This document shows, piece after piece, positions 1 through 8,723 of a stretch of DNA of 64,000 bases. The stretch comes from Rhodanobacter panaciterrae (lineage in GTDB: Bacteria; Pseudomonadota; Gammaproteobacteria; Xanthomonadales; Rhodanobacteraceae): NCBI RefSeq assembly GCF_014651895.1, contig NZ_BMXT01000002.1, positions 558,001 to 622,000 on the forward strand. The letters run 5' to 3'. The translations under genes were made by a program, and so were the position numbers. The notes below the pieces were generated by a model. The model worked only from the letters and a program-made list of their open reading frames with translations, searched no databases and had not been told where the DNA came from. Within the stretch, counting starts at the first letter, position 1. The number at the start of each line of letters is the position of its first letter.

Positions 1-1011
1 CTCCGCAACGCGCACATCCTCGACCCCGGCTTCGAGCTCACCCTGCGCCCGATGCGTTATCCCGGTTTCTACGAGATGTACCGCAACGCGATCAAGAACA
101 CCTGGACCGTCGAGGAAGTGGATTTCTCGATGGACACGGCCGATCTCTCGTCGAAAATGTCCGCCGCCGATCGCCACCTGATTCATCGCCTGGTGGCGTT
201 CTTCGCCACCGGCGACGCCATCGTGTCGAACAACCTGGTGTTGAACCTGTATCAGCACATCAATTCGCCCGAAGCGCGCATGTATCTGTCGCGCCAGCTG
301 TACGAGGAAGCGCTGCATGTGCAGTTCTATCTCACCCTGCTCGACACCTATATTCCTGATCCGGCCGAGCGCAACAAGGCGTTCGCGGCGATCGAGAACA
401 TTCCCTCGATCCGCGCCAAGGGCGAGTTCTGTTTCAAGTGGATCGACTCGATCCAGAACCTGCAACGGCTGGAAACCCGCGAACAGCGGCGTCAGTTCCT
501 GCTCAACCTGATCTGCTTCGCCGCCTGCATCGAAGGCCTGTTCTTCTATGCCGCGTTCGCCTACGTCTACTACCTGCGCTCGCGCGGACTGCTGCATGGT
601 CTCGCCGCCGGCACCAACTGGGTGTTCCGCGACGAGAGCGGCCACATGGCATTCGCATTCGATGTCGTGCGCACCGTGCGCGAACAGGAGCCCGAGCTGT
701 TCGACGATGCCATGCGCGCGCAGGTCGAGCAGATGATGGAAGACGCGATCGCCTGCGAAGCCCTGTTCGCCGAGGATGTGCTTTCTGGCGGCGTGGTCGG
801 CCTGTCGGTGAAGGACATGCGCCAGTACCTCGAATACTGCGCCGACCAGCGCCTCGCCCAGCTCGACATGCCGAAGAAATACGGCGCGAAGAACCCGTTC
901 GACTTCATGGATCTGCAGGACGTACAGGAAGTGACCAATTTCTTCGAACGCCGGGTGTCGGCGTATCAGGTCGGCGTGCAGGGCGAAGTGGCGTTCGATA
1001 TGGCGTTCTGA
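1..1011 (+). CDS. nrdB: Ribonucleotide reductase class I beta subunit (5'-truncated by window)
   Basis: The small subunit of class I ribonucleotide reductase holds the di-iron centre and tyrosyl radical used to make deoxyribonucleotides. The reading frame is open from base 1, so the true start lies upstream. Seventeen codons precede the first visible Met at 52. Numbering from that Met, the expected iron ligands are present: D55, E86 and H89 (ExxH), E161, E195 and H198 (second ExxH, in DESGH). Y93, four residues after H89, matches the radical tyrosine of E. coli NrdB (H118/Y122), so this is a tyrosyl-radical enzyme. The C-terminus ends in an acidic/aromatic tail (FDMAF) like the peptide that docks on the alpha subunit. 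NrdA is presumably encoded just upstream. Confidence 0.95.
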   Translation, partial: LRNAHILDPGFELTLRPMRYPGFYEMYRNAIKNTWTVEEVDFSMDTADLSSKMSAADRHLIHRLVAFFATGDAIVSNNLVLNLYQHINSPEARMYLSRQLYEEALHVQFYLTLLDTYIPDPAERNKAFAAIENIPSIRAKGEFCFKWIDSIQNLQRLETREQRRQFLLNLICFAACIEGLFFYAAFAYVYYLRSRGLLHGLAAGTNWVFRDESGHMAFAFDVVRTVREQEPELFDDAMRAQVEQMMEDAIACEALFAEDVLSGGVVGLSVKDMRQYLEYCADQRLAQLDMPKKYGAKNPFDFMDLQDVQEVTNFFERRVSAYQVGVQGEVAFDMAF

Positions 1012-1077
1012 CGCGCCGGGTTCACCGGTCGGCCCTGTTGTGCCACGCAGCGAGCGTCGGGAGTACCGTCCGACCTA

Positions 1078-1125
1078 TTGACTACACGTGTAGGCATGGC
1101 GTAGCGTGACTACATCTGTAGTCAC
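1078..1125 (+). promoter_or_regulatory. Promoter with two BlaI/MecI-type operators
   Basis: A TTGACT box (1078-1083) is separated by 18 bases from TAGCGT (1102-1107), a plausible sigma-70 promoter. Two dyads carry the TACA/TGTA half-sites typical of BlaI/MecI repressors. CTACACGTGTAG (1082-1093) is a perfect palindrome lying on the -35. GTGACTACA-TC-TGTAGTCAC (1106-1125) covers the end of the -10 and the likely start site. Dyad centres are 28 bp apart. The layout implies autorepression of the following repressor-protease operon. Read from sequence; binding not tested. Confidence 0.75.
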
Positions 1126-1139
1126 ACGGACCTCCGGCC

Positions 1140-1526
1140 ATGCGCAAGTCCACCATCGGCGACCAGGAACTGGCGCTACTGCATCACATCGACGAATGCG
1201 GCCACGCCTCGGTGGGCGAGGTGGCCGCCGGCTACGGCGAGCCGCGCGGATTGGCGCGCTCCACCGTGCTGACCATGATGGAACGCCTGCGCAGCAAGGG
1301 TTATCTCAAGCGCCGGCAGGTCAAGGGCATGTTCCGCTACAGCACCGCCACCGGACCCGGCGAGGCGATGCGCAGCGCGGTCGGCAGCTTTGTCGAGAAG
1401 ACGCTGAGTGGCTCGGTCTCGCCGTTCGTGGCGTGGATGTCCGAGCGCGCCGAGGTCTCCGACACGGAACTGGCCGAACTCGAAGCGCTGGTGACTCAAC
1501 TGCAGTCCAAGCGCAAGGAGTCGTGA
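1140..1526 (+). CDS. BlaI/MecI/CopY-family transcriptional repressor
   Basis: This 128-residue protein has the size and winged-helix pattern of BlaI/MecI repressors: an N-terminal wHTH (residues about 5-75, with ARSTVLTMMERLRSKG as the recognition region) and a short C-terminal helical dimerisation part. Such repressors are inactivated by cleavage after the partner M56 membrane protease senses a signal. The start at 1140 follows the two operators. The stop is one base from the ATG of the M56 gene, with AAGGAG just before it, so the pair is translationally coupled. No beta-lactamase gene is nearby, so the regulon may be cell-envelope stress rather than drug resistance. Family confident, signal unknown. 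Confidence 0.9.
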   Translation: MRKSTIGDQELALLHHIDECGHASVGEVAAGYGEPRGLARSTVLTMMERLRSKGYLKRRQVKGMFRYSTATGPGEAMRSAVGSFVEKTLSGSVSPFVAWMSERAEVSDTELAELEALVTQLQSKRKES

Positions 1527-1527
1527 G

Positions 1528-3393
1528 ATGGCCTCGCTGACTGTCCTGCTCGATACCCTGCTGATCCGGCTGGCCTGGACTTCGGCCCAGGCCGTGCTGC
1601 TGATCGGTGCCGTCTGGTTGATCGGCCGCTTGCTGCCGCAACTACCGTCCGCGTTGCGCTGCACGCTGTGGTGGCTGGTGGGCCTGCAGCTGATCCTCGG
1701 GCTGTGCTGGAGCTCGCCACTGCAACTGCGCGTGCTGGCGCCGGCACCGCAGATCGCGACTGTTGCGCAAGACCACGCTGCATTGCCGAGTGCTCTCATT
1801 GCAAATGCCGTATCCACGATCCACGTGCTGCCCGCTTCGGTCCAACCGACACCGGCTGCGTGGTATTCGCACTGGCGGCTGATCCTGATTTCGCTGTGGC
1901 TGGCCGCGGTGCTCGTGCAGTTGCTCATCACAGGCAAACAGTGGCGCGAGTCGCGCCACGTGCTGCGCGACTCGCAGCCGTTGACCGATGATTCGTTGCG
2001 CGCCGTATGCGCGGATCAGGCGCACAAACTGGGACTGCGCCGTCAGCCGGAGCTGCGTGTTTCCGCCGCGATCAGTTCGCCGCAAGTCACCGGCCTGTGG
2101 CGCACGACCGTGCTGCTGCCGGCGGATCAGCGATTGACCCTGACCGAGTCGTCGATGGCGCTGGCTCACGAGCTGGCGCATCTGCGCCGTGGCGATCTAT
2201 GGCTGGGCTGGATCCCGGCCGTCGCGCAGCGGCTGTTCTTCTTTCATCCCCTGGTGACGTGGGCGGTGCGTGAGTACGCGCTGAGCCGCGAAGCCGCCTG
2301 CGATGCGCAGGTGCTGCAGCAGACCGGCACGATGCCGCAGGCCTACGGCCATCTGCTGCTGCGTCTGGGTGTTGCCCACCCGATGCACTCCGGCCTGGCC
2401 GGAGCTTCGCCATCGTTCCATAACCTGAAGAGGCGACTGACCATGTTGCAGCAGTCCGATAACCTGTCCCGGCAGCGCATGCGCGGATGGCCGTTGATCA
2501 TCCTGATCGTGCTGGCCGGCGTGTTGCCTTATCGCGTCACGGCGAGCGCTCCATCGGCGAGCTCGCCGCAAACAGCGTCATCGACACAGGCGACGCCCAG
2601 CGCCCTTGCACCGCTGGCGCCGTTGCCACCCTTGCCGCCCTTGCCGCCTTCACCACCGCCACCGCTTCCGCCAGCTCCGCCACCACTGCCGCCGCTTCCT
2701 CCACCCCCACCGCCACCGCCGCCGAATCCCGGAAGCAGCTTTTCGGCACGGCATGTCGATATCGACACCTATGCGAATGCCCGCAACGGCTTCGCCCTGA
2801 TCGACAGCGATGCAGTCACCATCAGCGGCTCGGAGAACGACCTCAAGACCGTGGAGCAACTGCGCAAGACCAACACGCCGATGCTGTGGTTCCGCCGTGG
2901 CGACAAGGCCTATCTGATCCGGGATACAAGCTACATCCAGCGCGCCAAGGCGCTCTATGCCCCGGTGACCGCGCTGAGCAAGCAACAGGGCAGCCTGGGT
3001 GGCGAACAGGGTCGGCTCGGCGGCTTGCAGGGCGGGCTTGGTGCACGCCAGGGCGCGCTGGGATCGCAGCAGGGACAGCTCGCCAACCAGCAGGCAAAGC
3101 TGGCCAGTGAACAGGCCGCGCTGAGCGGACAAGCCAACAACGACAAACGTCAGGCTGAGCTCGATGCCAGGCAGGTAACGCTGCGGTCACGTGAAGACGA
3201 ACTCGGCCGCCAACAGGATGATCTTGGGCGGCAGCAGGAAGCACTGGGCAAGCAGCAGGAAGCGCTTGGTGCCAAACAGGAAGCCCTCGGCAAACGCCAG
3301 GAAGAGGCCACCGCGCAGGCCAATCAGCAGGTCGGCAAACTGCTCGACGAAGCGCTGGCCAAGGGCGCCGCGCAAATCATCAGTCCCCGCTGA
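1528..3393 (+). CDS. M56 family membrane metallopeptidase (BlaR1/MecR1-like) with polyproline stalk and heptad-repeat C-terminus
   Basis: Integral-membrane zinc peptidase predicted to cut the BlaI-type repressor encoded upstream. It has three hydrophobic segments near residues 5-30, 47-68 and 112-133. The zinc motif HELAH is at residues 214-218, and EAACD (E255, D259) supplies the third ligand. A fourth hydrophobic segment lies near residues 318-338. This matches the gluzincin domain of BlaR1. The expected penicillin-binding sensor domain is absent. After the last membrane segment come an Ala/Ser/Thr-rich linker, a proline-rich stretch (about 357-399), a roughly 80-residue globular segment, and from about 483 to 610 an array of seven-residue units of the form xQxxLGx, likely a coiled coil. 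The periplasmic part should therefore sense something other than a beta-lactam. Confidence 0.88.
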   Translation: MASLTVLLDTLLIRLAWTSAQAVLLIGAVWLIGRLLPQLPSALRCTLWWLVGLQLILGLCWSSPLQLRVLAPAPQIATVAQDHAALPSALIANAVSTIHVLPASVQPTPAAWYSHWRLILISLWLAAVLVQLLITGKQWRESRHVLRDSQPLTDDSLRAVCADQAHKLGLRRQPELRVSAAISSPQVTGLWRTTVLLPADQRLTLTESSMALAHELAHLRRGDLWLGWIPAVAQRLFFFHPLVTWAVREYALSREAACDAQVLQQTGTMPQAYGHLLLRLGVAHPMHSGLAGASPSFHNLKRRLTMLQQSDNLSRQRMRGWPLIILIVLAGVLPYRVTASAPSASSPQTASSTQATPSALAPLAPLPPLPPLPPSPPPPLPPAPPPLPPLPPPPPPPPPNPGSSFSARHVDIDTYANARNGFALIDSDAVTISGSENDLKTVEQLRKTNTPMLWFRRGDKAYLIRDTSYIQRAKALYAPVTALSKQQGSLGGEQGRLGGLQGGLGARQGALGSQQGQLANQQAKLASEQAALSGQANNDKRQAELDARQVTLRSREDELGRQQDDLGRQQEALGKQQEALGAKQEALGKRQEEATAQANQQVGKLLDEALAKGAAQIISPR

Positions 3394-3400
3394 CAAATGA

Positions 3401-3438
3401 AATGGCCCGGTCAACGAGTAACGCCTGACCGGGCCATT
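3401..3438. terminator. Bidirectional intrinsic terminator between convergent genes
   Basis: Perfect 13-bp inverted repeat (AATGGCCCGGTCA, 3401-3413, and its complement 3426-3438) with a 12-base loop and T-rich sequence on both sides. It lies between the convergent M56 and DPP IV genes and probably serves both. Confidence 0.75.
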
Positions 3439-3543
3439 CCTTTATCGCGTACTCAGCATGATCGCAGTACCGGACGAACCCGATTCCTGCATGGTGCTTT
3501 GGATTTGCAGCACTCCGCTCTTCCGTGAAAGAGCGGATGAAGC

Positions 3544-5889
3544 TCAGTCCTTCGGCACCTTCATCTCGTACTCGCGCGGCGGCGTGTCGCCGGCGAGGTT
3601 GTGCACGAAGTAATCCCAGCGCCGACGGGTCACGTACGGCGTGGCCTTGCCGTAGCCGTGGTGGGCGTTGGGAATCAGCAGCAGGTCGAAATCCTTGTTC
3701 GCCTTGATCAACGCATCGACCACCAGCAGCGTGCTCGATGTGGGCACGTTGTCGTCCATGGTGCCGTGGGTCAGCATCAGGTGGCCCTTGAGGTTCTTCG
3801 CGTAGCTCTGATTGGCCTGGGCGTCGTAGTTGGTGCTGCCGTCCTTGTTGGTCACCAGCAGGCCCTGCCACTTCTCGGCCCAGTCGTCCTCGTAATTGCG
3901 GTTCTCGTGATTGCCGCTTTCGGCCCAGCCGACCTTGAAGAAATCCGGGTAGTGGAACATCGCGCCCGCGGTGGCATTGCCGCCGCCGGAATGACCCCAG
4001 ATGCCGACGCGATCCAGATCGACCCACGAATACTTCGCACCGAGCTGGCGGATCGCGGTGACCTGGTCCGGCAGGGTGTTGTCCTCGACGTGCTCGAAGT
4101 AGGCATCATGGAACGCCTTCGAGCGCCACGGCGTACCCATGCCGTCGATCGCCACGACGATGAAGCCGAGTTCCGCCAGCTCCTGATGATCGCCACGCGA
4201 CGGCATGAAGCTGCGGCTGCCGACCGAGCCGGTCTGCGGACCGGGATAGACGTAGTCGACGATCGGATACTTCTTCGACGCATCGAAGTTCGTCGGCTTG
4301 AACATCAGCCCGTACAGGTCGGTCTTGCCATCGCGCCCCTTCACCGTGAACGGAACCGGCGGCACCCAGCCGGCGGCTTTCAGGCGCGAGATGTCGGCCG
4401 TGGCCACGGTCGACATGGCGCGGCCATCATCGGTGTTGCGCAGCACGGTCACCGGCGGCTCCGTCGGGGTGGAATACGCATCGACGAACAGACGTCCATC
4501 CGGCGACAACGCCACCGTGTGGTCGGCCGGCTCCGGCGTCAGCAGGGTCGGCTTGCCGCCGTCGAGACTGACCTTGTAGAACTGCTGGTAGTACGGGTTC
4601 ACGCCCTGCTCGCGACCGACGCCGCGGAACCACAGCGTGCGCGTCTTCGGATCGAGCTTCAGCACCTGGGTGACGTTGCCGTCGCCGGTGGTAATCGCGC
4701 GCTTGAGCTTGCCGGTGTCGAGGTCGTACAGGTACAGCTGGCCCCAGTTGGTGCGCTCGGAGAACCAGACCGCCTCGTGGCTTTCGGGCAGGTAGAACCA
4801 GTTGACCTGCTCGTTGCCGGATTCGTAATAGGTCTTGACGCTTTCCTCGAACACCGTGCGCACCGCGCCGCTCTTCGCATCGGCGATGCGGAACCATTCG
4901 TGCTTGTGGTCACGCGAGGTGGACACGAAGGCCAGCGTCTTGCCGTCCGGCGCCCACTTCACGTCGTCCCAGCCACCGTCGGGGCCGCAGCTGACGTCAT
5001 CGCACAGAGTCGAGCGATGCTGGTCCGCCGGCATGTTCAGACGCACTACCTTGTGGCTCGGCACGTCGATGATGACGCGCTCGATCATGGTCACGTCCTT
5101 GTCGCCGACCAGCGGATACTTCCACGCCTCCAGCTTCGGGTGACCGACGTTGGTGCTGATCATGTACATGTCGCCGGTCTTGCGCTGGTCCTGCTGGAAC
5201 GTGGCGATCTGGGTCGAATCCGGCGACCACACCAGGATCGCGTTGTCAGTGTGCTTCCAGCCGGCGTTGTCGGTGGCGTAGCCGAAGTTCTCCACGCCAT
5301 CGGTGGTGAGCTGCGTTTCCTTGCCGCTGGCGACGTCGCGCAGCCACAGGTTCCAGTTGCGGATGAAGGCTTCGGTCTTCTTGTCCGGCGACAGCACGCC
5401 GGGCTCGTTGCCCTGAGCCGCCTTGCCATCGGTCTTCGCGCCGCTGCCGGCGGTGCAGGTTCCGGCGGCTTGCAGGTCGCACAGGTAATGCGCATCCCTG
5501 ACCGCGATATCGACACGGCCATCTGGCATCACGCTGTAGCCGGTAATCGGCAGTTTCTTCGCGTCGACCGGCTTGCCGGTCACCTTGCCCAGTGCGTCTG
5601 CGAGCTTGGCCTGATCGAACAGCGGCGTGACCTTGCCGCTGGCCGCGTCCATCTGCACGAAATGGTCGCCGTTGCTGTCGTGATCGCGATACCAGAAATG
5701 GCCGTCGTCCAGCCAGTTCACCTTCTGCACCGCGTGGTCGACCAGCGGCATGGTGTTGTAGATGGCGAAGCGCTCCGCGCGTGCGTAGTCCTCCGTCCCC
5801 AGGGTGCGCCCCTGCGCGGCCACAGCCGTCGACAGCAGACCCAAGATCACTGCGCCGAACAGACGCGACTTGCCGATCACCACATACAT
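3544..5889 (-). CDS. Secreted dipeptidyl-peptidase IV family serine peptidase (S9)
   Basis: A 781-residue S9 peptidase that removes N-terminal dipeptides, often X-Pro, in the periplasm or outside the cell. The chosen start (5889) gives a good signal peptide (MYVVIGKSRLFGAVILG..., cleavage near VAAQG) and has GGAGGT upstream. The frame stays open further upstream, but that extension is not protein-like. Residues about 90-540 form the DPP IV N-terminal beta-propeller. The C-terminal alpha/beta hydrolase domain has nucleophile S634 in GHSGGG, acid D712/D713 in MDDNVP and H743/H744 in HHGYG. The GHSGGG elbow differs from the GWSYGG of animal DPP4. Monocistronic, convergent with the M56 gene. Confidence 0.92.
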   Translation of the reverse strand: MYVVIGKSRLFGAVILGLLSTAVAAQGRTLGTEDYARAERFAIYNTMPLVDHAVQKVNWLDDGHFWYRDHDSNGDHFVQMDAASGKVTPLFDQAKLADALGKVTGKPVDAKKLPITGYSVMPDGRVDIAVRDAHYLCDLQAAGTCTAGSGAKTDGKAAQGNEPGVLSPDKKTEAFIRNWNLWLRDVASGKETQLTTDGVENFGYATDNAGWKHTDNAILVWSPDSTQIATFQQDQRKTGDMYMISTNVGHPKLEAWKYPLVGDKDVTMIERVIIDVPSHKVVRLNMPADQHRSTLCDDVSCGPDGGWDDVKWAPDGKTLAFVSTSRDHKHEWFRIADAKSGAVRTVFEESVKTYYESGNEQVNWFYLPESHEAVWFSERTNWGQLYLYDLDTGKLKRAITTGDGNVTQVLKLDPKTRTLWFRGVGREQGVNPYYQQFYKVSLDGGKPTLLTPEPADHTVALSPDGRLFVDAYSTPTEPPVTVLRNTDDGRAMSTVATADISRLKAAGWVPPVPFTVKGRDGKTDLYGLMFKPTNFDASKKYPIVDYVYPGPQTGSVGSRSFMPSRGDHQELAELGFIVVAIDGMGTPWRSKAFHDAYFEHVEDNTLPDQVTAIRQLGAKYSWVDLDRVGIWGHSGGGNATAGAMFHYPDFFKVGWAESGNHENRNYEDDWAEKWQGLLVTNKDGSTNYDAQANQSYAKNLKGHLMLTHGTMDDNVPTSSTLLVVDALIKANKDFDLLLIPNAHHGYGKATPYVTRRRWDYFVHNLAGDTPPREYEMKVPKD

Positions 5890-6235
5890 ACTTTGACCTC
5901 CACGAAACCCCTGGATGGCGCAACCGCTGGCGGCCGCGTCGACGCATAACCGCCCGATGCTAACGCGATATCGCGTCGCGCTCCCTGTGCCAAAGGTCCA
6001 TGTCACCCTGCCGCCGGCCGGTGGGCGGAAAAACGGTGCACGGGCGCCGGATTTCGCCAGCGGATGGCGCAGTGACGCCACTCTGCCCTCTTTGCCCGGT
6101 ACCCATCACCACGGCGCACTGCTCGGCGGCCAAAACCGGCCTGATGCGACCGACTCAGCAACCGCGCCGGCCATTGCTTGACGCGCATATGGCAGCCATC
6201 GCACGCTGCGGCCTCCGTCTGCCGGAGTCGCCGTC
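5890..6235. other. Divergent intergenic region with 14-bp palindrome
   Basis: This 346-base gap lies between the DPP IV and GST genes. The only structure seen is ACGCGATATCGCGT (5963-5976), a perfect 14-bp palindrome about 75 bp upstream of the DPP IV start. It could be an operator for a dimeric repressor. No convincing promoter or small gene was found. Confidence 0.45.
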
Positions 6236-6985
6236 ATGCCGCAGCGCCTCAGAGTCATCGGCAATTACATATCGCCGTACGTACGCAAGGTGCTGGTCTG
6301 TCTGGAGCTGAAAGGGCTCGACTACGAGATCGACCCGATCGCACCGTTCGTCGGCGATGATGAATTCTCCAGGATCAGTCCGCTGCGGCGGGTCCCAGTA
6401 CTGATCGACGACGGCTTCGTGCTGAATGACTCCTCGGTGATCTGCCAGTACCTGGAAGATCGGCATCCGACGCCGGCGGTCTATCCGCGCGACATCGCCG
6501 ACCGGGCACAGGCGCGCTGGCTGGAGGAGTACGCCGACACGCGCCTGGCCGACGGCCTGATCTGGCGGCTGTTCTACCAACTGGCGATCAAACGGCACAT
6601 CTTCGGCGAAGCCACCGACGAGGCCGTGGTGCAGCATGCGCGCGAAGTGGCGATTCCCGCCGCGCTCGACTATCTGGAAAGCCAGCTGCCGGACGACGGC
6701 TTCGTGTTTGGTGCGCTGTCGATCGCCGACATCAGCATCGCCAGCTTTTTCCGCACCGCCGCGTTCGTGCGCTACGCGATCGACGCCGCACGCTGGCCGT
6801 GCAGCGCCGCACTCGTCGCGCAAGTGCAGGCACTGCCGGTATTCCAGAATCTCGCCCGCTTCGAGGACTGCATGCTGCGCCTGCCGCTGGCCGAGCAGCG
6901 CGCGGCACTGGTCAGCACCGGCGCTCCGTTGACCACTGACACGCTGGGCACCAGTACGCCACGGCACGGTGCACCTCGCGAATGA
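6236..6985 (+). CDS. Glutathione S-transferase family protein
   Basis: A 249-residue cytosolic GST-fold protein. The thioredoxin-like N-terminal domain starts NYISPYVRKVLVCLELKG, has the cis-proline segment RRVPVLIDDG, and the glutathione gamma-glutamyl binding signature NDSSVICQYLED (residues about 64-75). The all-helical C-terminal domain holds the N-capping box LSIADISIASFF. Such proteins conjugate or reduce electrophiles with glutathione. The substrate cannot be read from sequence. A GGAG lies 10 bases upstream of the ATG. The C-terminal 20 residues are Thr/Gly/Pro-rich and probably disordered. It is separated from queF by only 45 bases, so read-through is possible. Confidence 0.88.
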   Translation: MPQRLRVIGNYISPYVRKVLVCLELKGLDYEIDPIAPFVGDDEFSRISPLRRVPVLIDDGFVLNDSSVICQYLEDRHPTPAVYPRDIADRAQARWLEEYADTRLADGLIWRLFYQLAIKRHIFGEATDEAVVQHAREVAIPAALDYLESQLPDDGFVFGALSIADISIASFFRTAAFVRYAIDAARWPCSAALVAQVQALPVFQNLARFEDCMLRLPLAEQRAALVSTGAPLTTDTLGTSTPRHGAPRE

Positions 6986-7030
6986 GCCGCACCCGGAGGG
7001 CACGCGAGGCGAGGCGCAGGACGGGCTAAA

Positions 7031-7864
7031 ATGCCCGGCATGAGCACTCCCGAACACTCCCCGCTCGGCAAGAACACCATCTACGCCGACCGCTACGACC
7101 CAACCCTGCTGTTTGCCATTCCGCGCGCCGACAAGCGCGCGGAAATCGGCGTGGCCGAACCGCTGCCATTCCACGGCGTCGACATCTGGAACGCCTACGA
7201 GCTGTCGTGGCTCGATCTGCGCGGCAAGCCGGTGGTGGCGCTGGCCGAGTTCCGCGTGCCGGCGGCTTCACCGAATATCATCGAATCGAAGTCGTTCAAG
7301 CTGTACTTGAATGGCTTCGCGCAGGAGCGCATCGCCGACGCGGCCACGCTGACCGGCACATTGATGCATGACCTGTCCGCGGCGGCCGGTGCGGTCGTCA
7401 GCGTGCAGCTCAGCGAAGCGAATGCTGCGGCTCTGCCGGTCACCGATCTGGACGGCCATCTGCTCGACGCGCAGGACATCGCCATCGATCACTACGGCCC
7501 ACCGCAAGCCGATTTCCTGCAAGCGGATGTCGGCGCCACACCGGTGGCGGAAACCGTGGTCTCGCACCTGCTGCGCTCGAACTGCCCGGTCACCGGCCAG
7601 CCGGACTGGGGCAGCGTGCAGATCGTTTATCGTGGCGCACCGATCGACCATGCCGGGCTGCTGCGCTATCTGGTGTCGTTCCGCGATCACAACGAATTCC
7701 ACGAGCAGTGCGTGGAGCGCATCTTCGTCGATCTGATGCAACACTGCGCGCCGCAGCAGTTGAGCGTGTACGCGCGCTATACCCGTCGCGGCGGACTGGA
7801 CATCAACCCGTTCCGCAGCAGCACACCGGCCACGCCGGGCAATCCGCGCACGGTTCGCCAGTAG
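7031..7864 (+). CDS. queF: NADPH-dependent 7-cyano-7-deazaguanine reductase
   Basis: QueF reduces the nitrile preQ0 to the amine preQ1 on the route to queuosine in tRNA. The protein is 277 residues, the long two-domain QueF type found in E. coli. The family motif ESKSFKLYL is present. The catalytic cysteine is C185 in [12 protein letters not shown], with the acid D192 seven residues later, matching the E. coli C190/D197 pair. AGGA at 7018-7021 favours the ATG at 7031, although an in-frame ATG at 7040 would fit the family start equally well. No preQ1 riboswitch was recognised in the short upstream gap. Confidence 0.96.
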   Translation: MPGMSTPEHSPLGKNTIYADRYDPTLLFAIPRADKRAEIGVAEPLPFHGVDIWNAYELSWLDLRGKPVVALAEFRVPAASPNIIESKSFKLYLNGFAQERIADAATLTGTLMHDLSAAAGAVVSVQLSEANAAALPVTDLDGHLLDAQDIAIDHYGPPQADFLQADVGATPVAETVVSHLLRSNCPVTGQPDWGSVQIVYRGAPIDHAGLLRYLVSFRDHNEFHEQCVERIFVDLMQHCAPQQLSVYARYTRRGGLDINPFRSSTPATPGNPRTVRQ

Positions 7865-8068
7865 GCGTCTGCTTGCTGGCAGTCGCCCGGCAGGCGATTC
7901 TGCCTCCAATGTCATGGCCGCGTGAAAGTTCAGTCGATGCCGTGCTCCTCGGTAATCCACGCTTCAGATCGACGGCGCTAGCCTTTGCGTCCTGACCAAG
8001 GCGCCCGGATGGCGCTGCGGCAACGGCCACGGAGTGGTATTCGCCACGTCATCGACCCTGGAGCTCAC

Positions 8069-8665
8069 ATGACACGTTCCATCCGCATCACCGCCCTATA
8101 CAGCGCCAGTCTCGCCGGCCTGCTCCTGCTCAGCGCCTGCGGCAAGAACGAACCGGCCACGCCGGCCAGCACACCGGCGGCGACCAGCACCGCGGCTCCC
8201 ACGCCCACGCCTGCACCCGCCGCCAGCGGCACGGCAGCGGCGGCACCTGTCAGCAGCACCGCGGCCAGCGCGGCGCCCGCCGCCAGCGTAGCCGCGCCGG
8301 TGGCTGCAGCGCCTGCGGAAGCGCCGCTGACGGTGGCCAAACTGACTCTCGGCAACGACGTGAATGCACAGCATCAGGTGACTCGCGCCAGCAGCAGTTT
8401 CGCCCCCGACAACAAGATGATTTACGCCAGTGTTGCCACCGAAGGCCGCAGCGGCGGTGCCACGCTCAACGCAAAATGGAGCTACCTGGAAGGCCAGGGC
8501 CAGCTGGTCAGCAACATCAGCCAGTCGATCGCCACCGACGGTCCCGCCGTCACCACGTTCAAGGTACAGAACCCGGATCTGTGGCCCGAAGGCAAGTATC
8601 GCGTCGAGATTTCGCTCGATGGAAAATCAGTGGCCAAGCAGGATTTCGAAATAAAGAAGGGTTGA
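8069..8665 (+). CDS. Putative lipoprotein with Ala/Pro/Thr-rich linker
   Basis: A 198-residue predicted lipoprotein of unknown function. The signal peptide ends in a lipobox (LLLSAC, Cys near residue 22), followed by a low-complexity Ala/Pro/Thr/Ser linker of about 70 residues. A C-terminal domain of about 100 residues then has a beta-sandwich look, ending in KYRVEISLDGKSVAKQDFEIKKG-like strands. The start at 8069 is chosen because GGAG precedes it and the signal peptide begins there (MTRSIRI). The linker suggests a domain tethered away from the membrane. A strong terminator follows directly. Confidence 0.75.
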   Translation: MTRSIRITALYSASLAGLLLLSACGKNEPATPASTPAATSTAAPTPTPAPAASGTAAAAPVSSTAASAAPAASVAAPVAAAPAEAPLTVAKLTLGNDVNAQHQVTRASSSFAPDNKMIYASVATEGRSGGATLNAKWSYLEGQGQLVSNISQSIATDGPAVTTFKVQNPDLWPEGKYRVEISLDGKSVAKQDFEIKKG

Positions 8666-8681
8666 TCAACCCGGTTCACTG

Positions 8682-8716
8682 CAAACAAAAGGCGCCTGCG
8701 GGGCGCCTTTTGTTTG
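8682..8716. terminator. Bidirectional intrinsic terminator
   Basis: A 15-bp inverted repeat with a GGCGCC core, an A-rich left arm and a T-rich right arm (TTTTGTTTG), and a 5-base loop. It lies between the convergent lipoprotein and GDPD genes and works as a terminator for either strand. Confidence 0.88.
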
Positions 8717-8723
8717 TCCCGAT

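Noticed and set aside
2980-3310. Regular repeats resembling a CRISPR or tandem array
   Set aside because: The 21-base periodicity is the coding of seven-residue protein heptads in the M56 protein. There are no spacers and no cas genes.
3601-5949. 782-codon open frame antisense to the DPP IV gene
   Set aside because: It arises from high-GC codon bias in the real gene. Composition is Arg/His/Val-rich, with no motif or ribosome site.
7040-7042. Alternative queF start
   Set aside because: Plausible by family alignment, but AGGA spacing supports 7031. Kept as an alternative only.
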